Shown here: positions 63,426 to 64,000 of the stretch, in pieces
Layout of the letters: each line of letters begins with the position of its first letter
Numbering within the stretch: position 1 is the first letter of the stretch
Origin: Balanoglossus misakiensis
Taxonomy: Eukaryota; Hemichordata
Assembly: GCA_040954595.2 (NCBI GenBank)
Contig: CM082585.2
Coordinates: 868,001 to 932,000 of the forward strand
Reading direction: 5' to 3'
DNA: 64,000 bases
Position numbers and translations under genes: made by a program
The notes under the pieces: generated by a model
The model's input: only the letters and a program-made list of their open reading frames with translations
What the model was told of the DNA's origin: nothing
The model's database searches: none

Positions 63426-64000
63426 CACCCATGATTTTTTTTCAAAAAACGACGAAATTTTGAGATTTTGCAGAGGAAAATGTGTCATTTTTTGATGATT
63501 TTCACCCGTTTTTTTTTTCAAAATTTGTCATTTTTTGATGATTTTCACCCATGTTTTTTTTCTAAAAATCGACGAACCTATGATTTTTTTCAAAATCGAC
63601 GAAATTTTGTGATTTTACAAAGTCGAAAATTTTGTCATTTTTTGATGATTTTCACCAATGATTTTTTTTCAAAAATCGACGAAATTTTGAGATTTTGCAG
63701 AGAGGAAAATTTGTCATTTTTTCATGATTTTCCCCCATGATTTTTTTCAAAAATCGACGAAATTTTGAGATTTTGCAAAGTCGAAAATTTGTCATTTTTT
63801 GATGATTTTCACCCGTTTTTTTTCAAAATTTGTCATTTTTTGATGATTTTCACCCATGATTTTTTTTCAGAAATCGACGAAATTTTGAGATTTTGCCAAG
63901 TCGAAAATTTGTCATTTTTTGATCATTTTCATCCATGATTTTTTTCAAAAATTGACGAAATTTTGAGATTTTGCAAAGTCGAAAATTTGTCATTTTTTGA

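Larger units (their letters stand above)
17005..64000. repeat. 47-kb satellite array, 78-bp AT-rich monomer
   Basis: Head-to-tail repeats in one orientation fill the rest of the window and run off its right edge. Consecutive CATGAT starts at 22190, 22268 and 22346 are exactly 78 bp apart. Key monomer blocks, in order, are CATGATTTTTTTCAAAAATC, CGACGAAATTTTGAGATTTT, GCAAAGTCGAAAATTTGTC and TTTTTTGATGATTTTCACC. GC is about 27%, and the plus strand has more T than A. Length variants arise from the T-run (6-11 T), from GCAAAGTCG versus GCAGTCG, and from truncated 41-bp and 28-bp units. At about 76 bp average there are roughly 600 monomers (estimate, not counted). No unrelated sequence interrupts it. 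It is probably constitutive heterochromatin, pericentromeric or subtelomeric. All open frames inside follow from the 78 = 3 x 26 periodicity and are not annotated as genes. Confidence 0.98.

Noticed and set aside
17005-64000. Many repetitive open frames of 60-222 codons on both strands (Lys/Phe-rich 26-residue repeats)
   Set aside because: They follow from the 78-bp period being divisible by three, lack splice signals or a unique domain, appear on both strands, and break at every length variant.
17005-64000. CRISPR-like array
   Set aside because: There are no unique spacers between repeats; the repeats abut directly, and the context is eukaryotic.

Overview
The window is eukaryotic nuclear DNA, almost certainly from an invertebrate animal. 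The evidence is short exons with consensus GT/AG splice sites and kilobase introns, a C-type lectin plus CUB domain architecture, a decayed non-LTR retrotransposon, several palindromic MITE-like elements, and a 47-kb satellite. I cannot name the species. Amphioxus, echinoderm, hemichordate, mollusc or annelid would all fit.

Positions 1-11,000 hold the 3' portion of a minus-strand gene. Five exons can be joined by reading frame and splice phase: 10953-10896, 10193-10112, 4528-4410, 3964-3749 and 1099-964. Together they encode a complete long-form C-type lectin domain followed directly by the first half of a CUB domain. The rest of the CUB domain lies beyond the left edge of the window, and the signal-peptide exon was not found with confidence. 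The long introns carry palindromic elements, pyrimidine-rich DNA, G/C homopolymer runs and simple repeats.

Positions 11,000-17,004 are a repeat-rich transition zone. It contains the second copy of a TTAA-flanked palindromic MITE, a 5'-truncated non-LTR retrotransposon (12,981 to about 16,125) with three in-frame stops and a frameshift in a 12-G run, and a 795-bp element with 125-bp inverted repeats that split the retrotransposon ORF at a TTAA target. Related 165-bp direct repeats lie on both sides of the retrotransposon. About 2.3 copies of a 230-250-bp tandem repeat then lead up to the satellite.

Positions 17,005-64,000 (73% of the window, continuing past the right edge) are one uninterrupted head-to-tail satellite with a basic monomer of 78 bp, about 27% GC and T-rich on the plus strand. 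Combinations of monomer variants, including 41-bp and 28-bp truncated monomers, form nested higher-order repeats with periods of about 816, 892, 902, 932, 962, 1085, 1216, 1867 and 2257 bp. There is no credible gene in the array. Because 78 is divisible by 3, open frames arise on both strands, giving 26-residue repeats that should not be annotated as proteins.

I found no prokaryotic-type system, CRISPR array, rRNA or tRNA. The most notable objects are the satellite and its multi-scale organisation, and the split lectin-CUB gene beside it.
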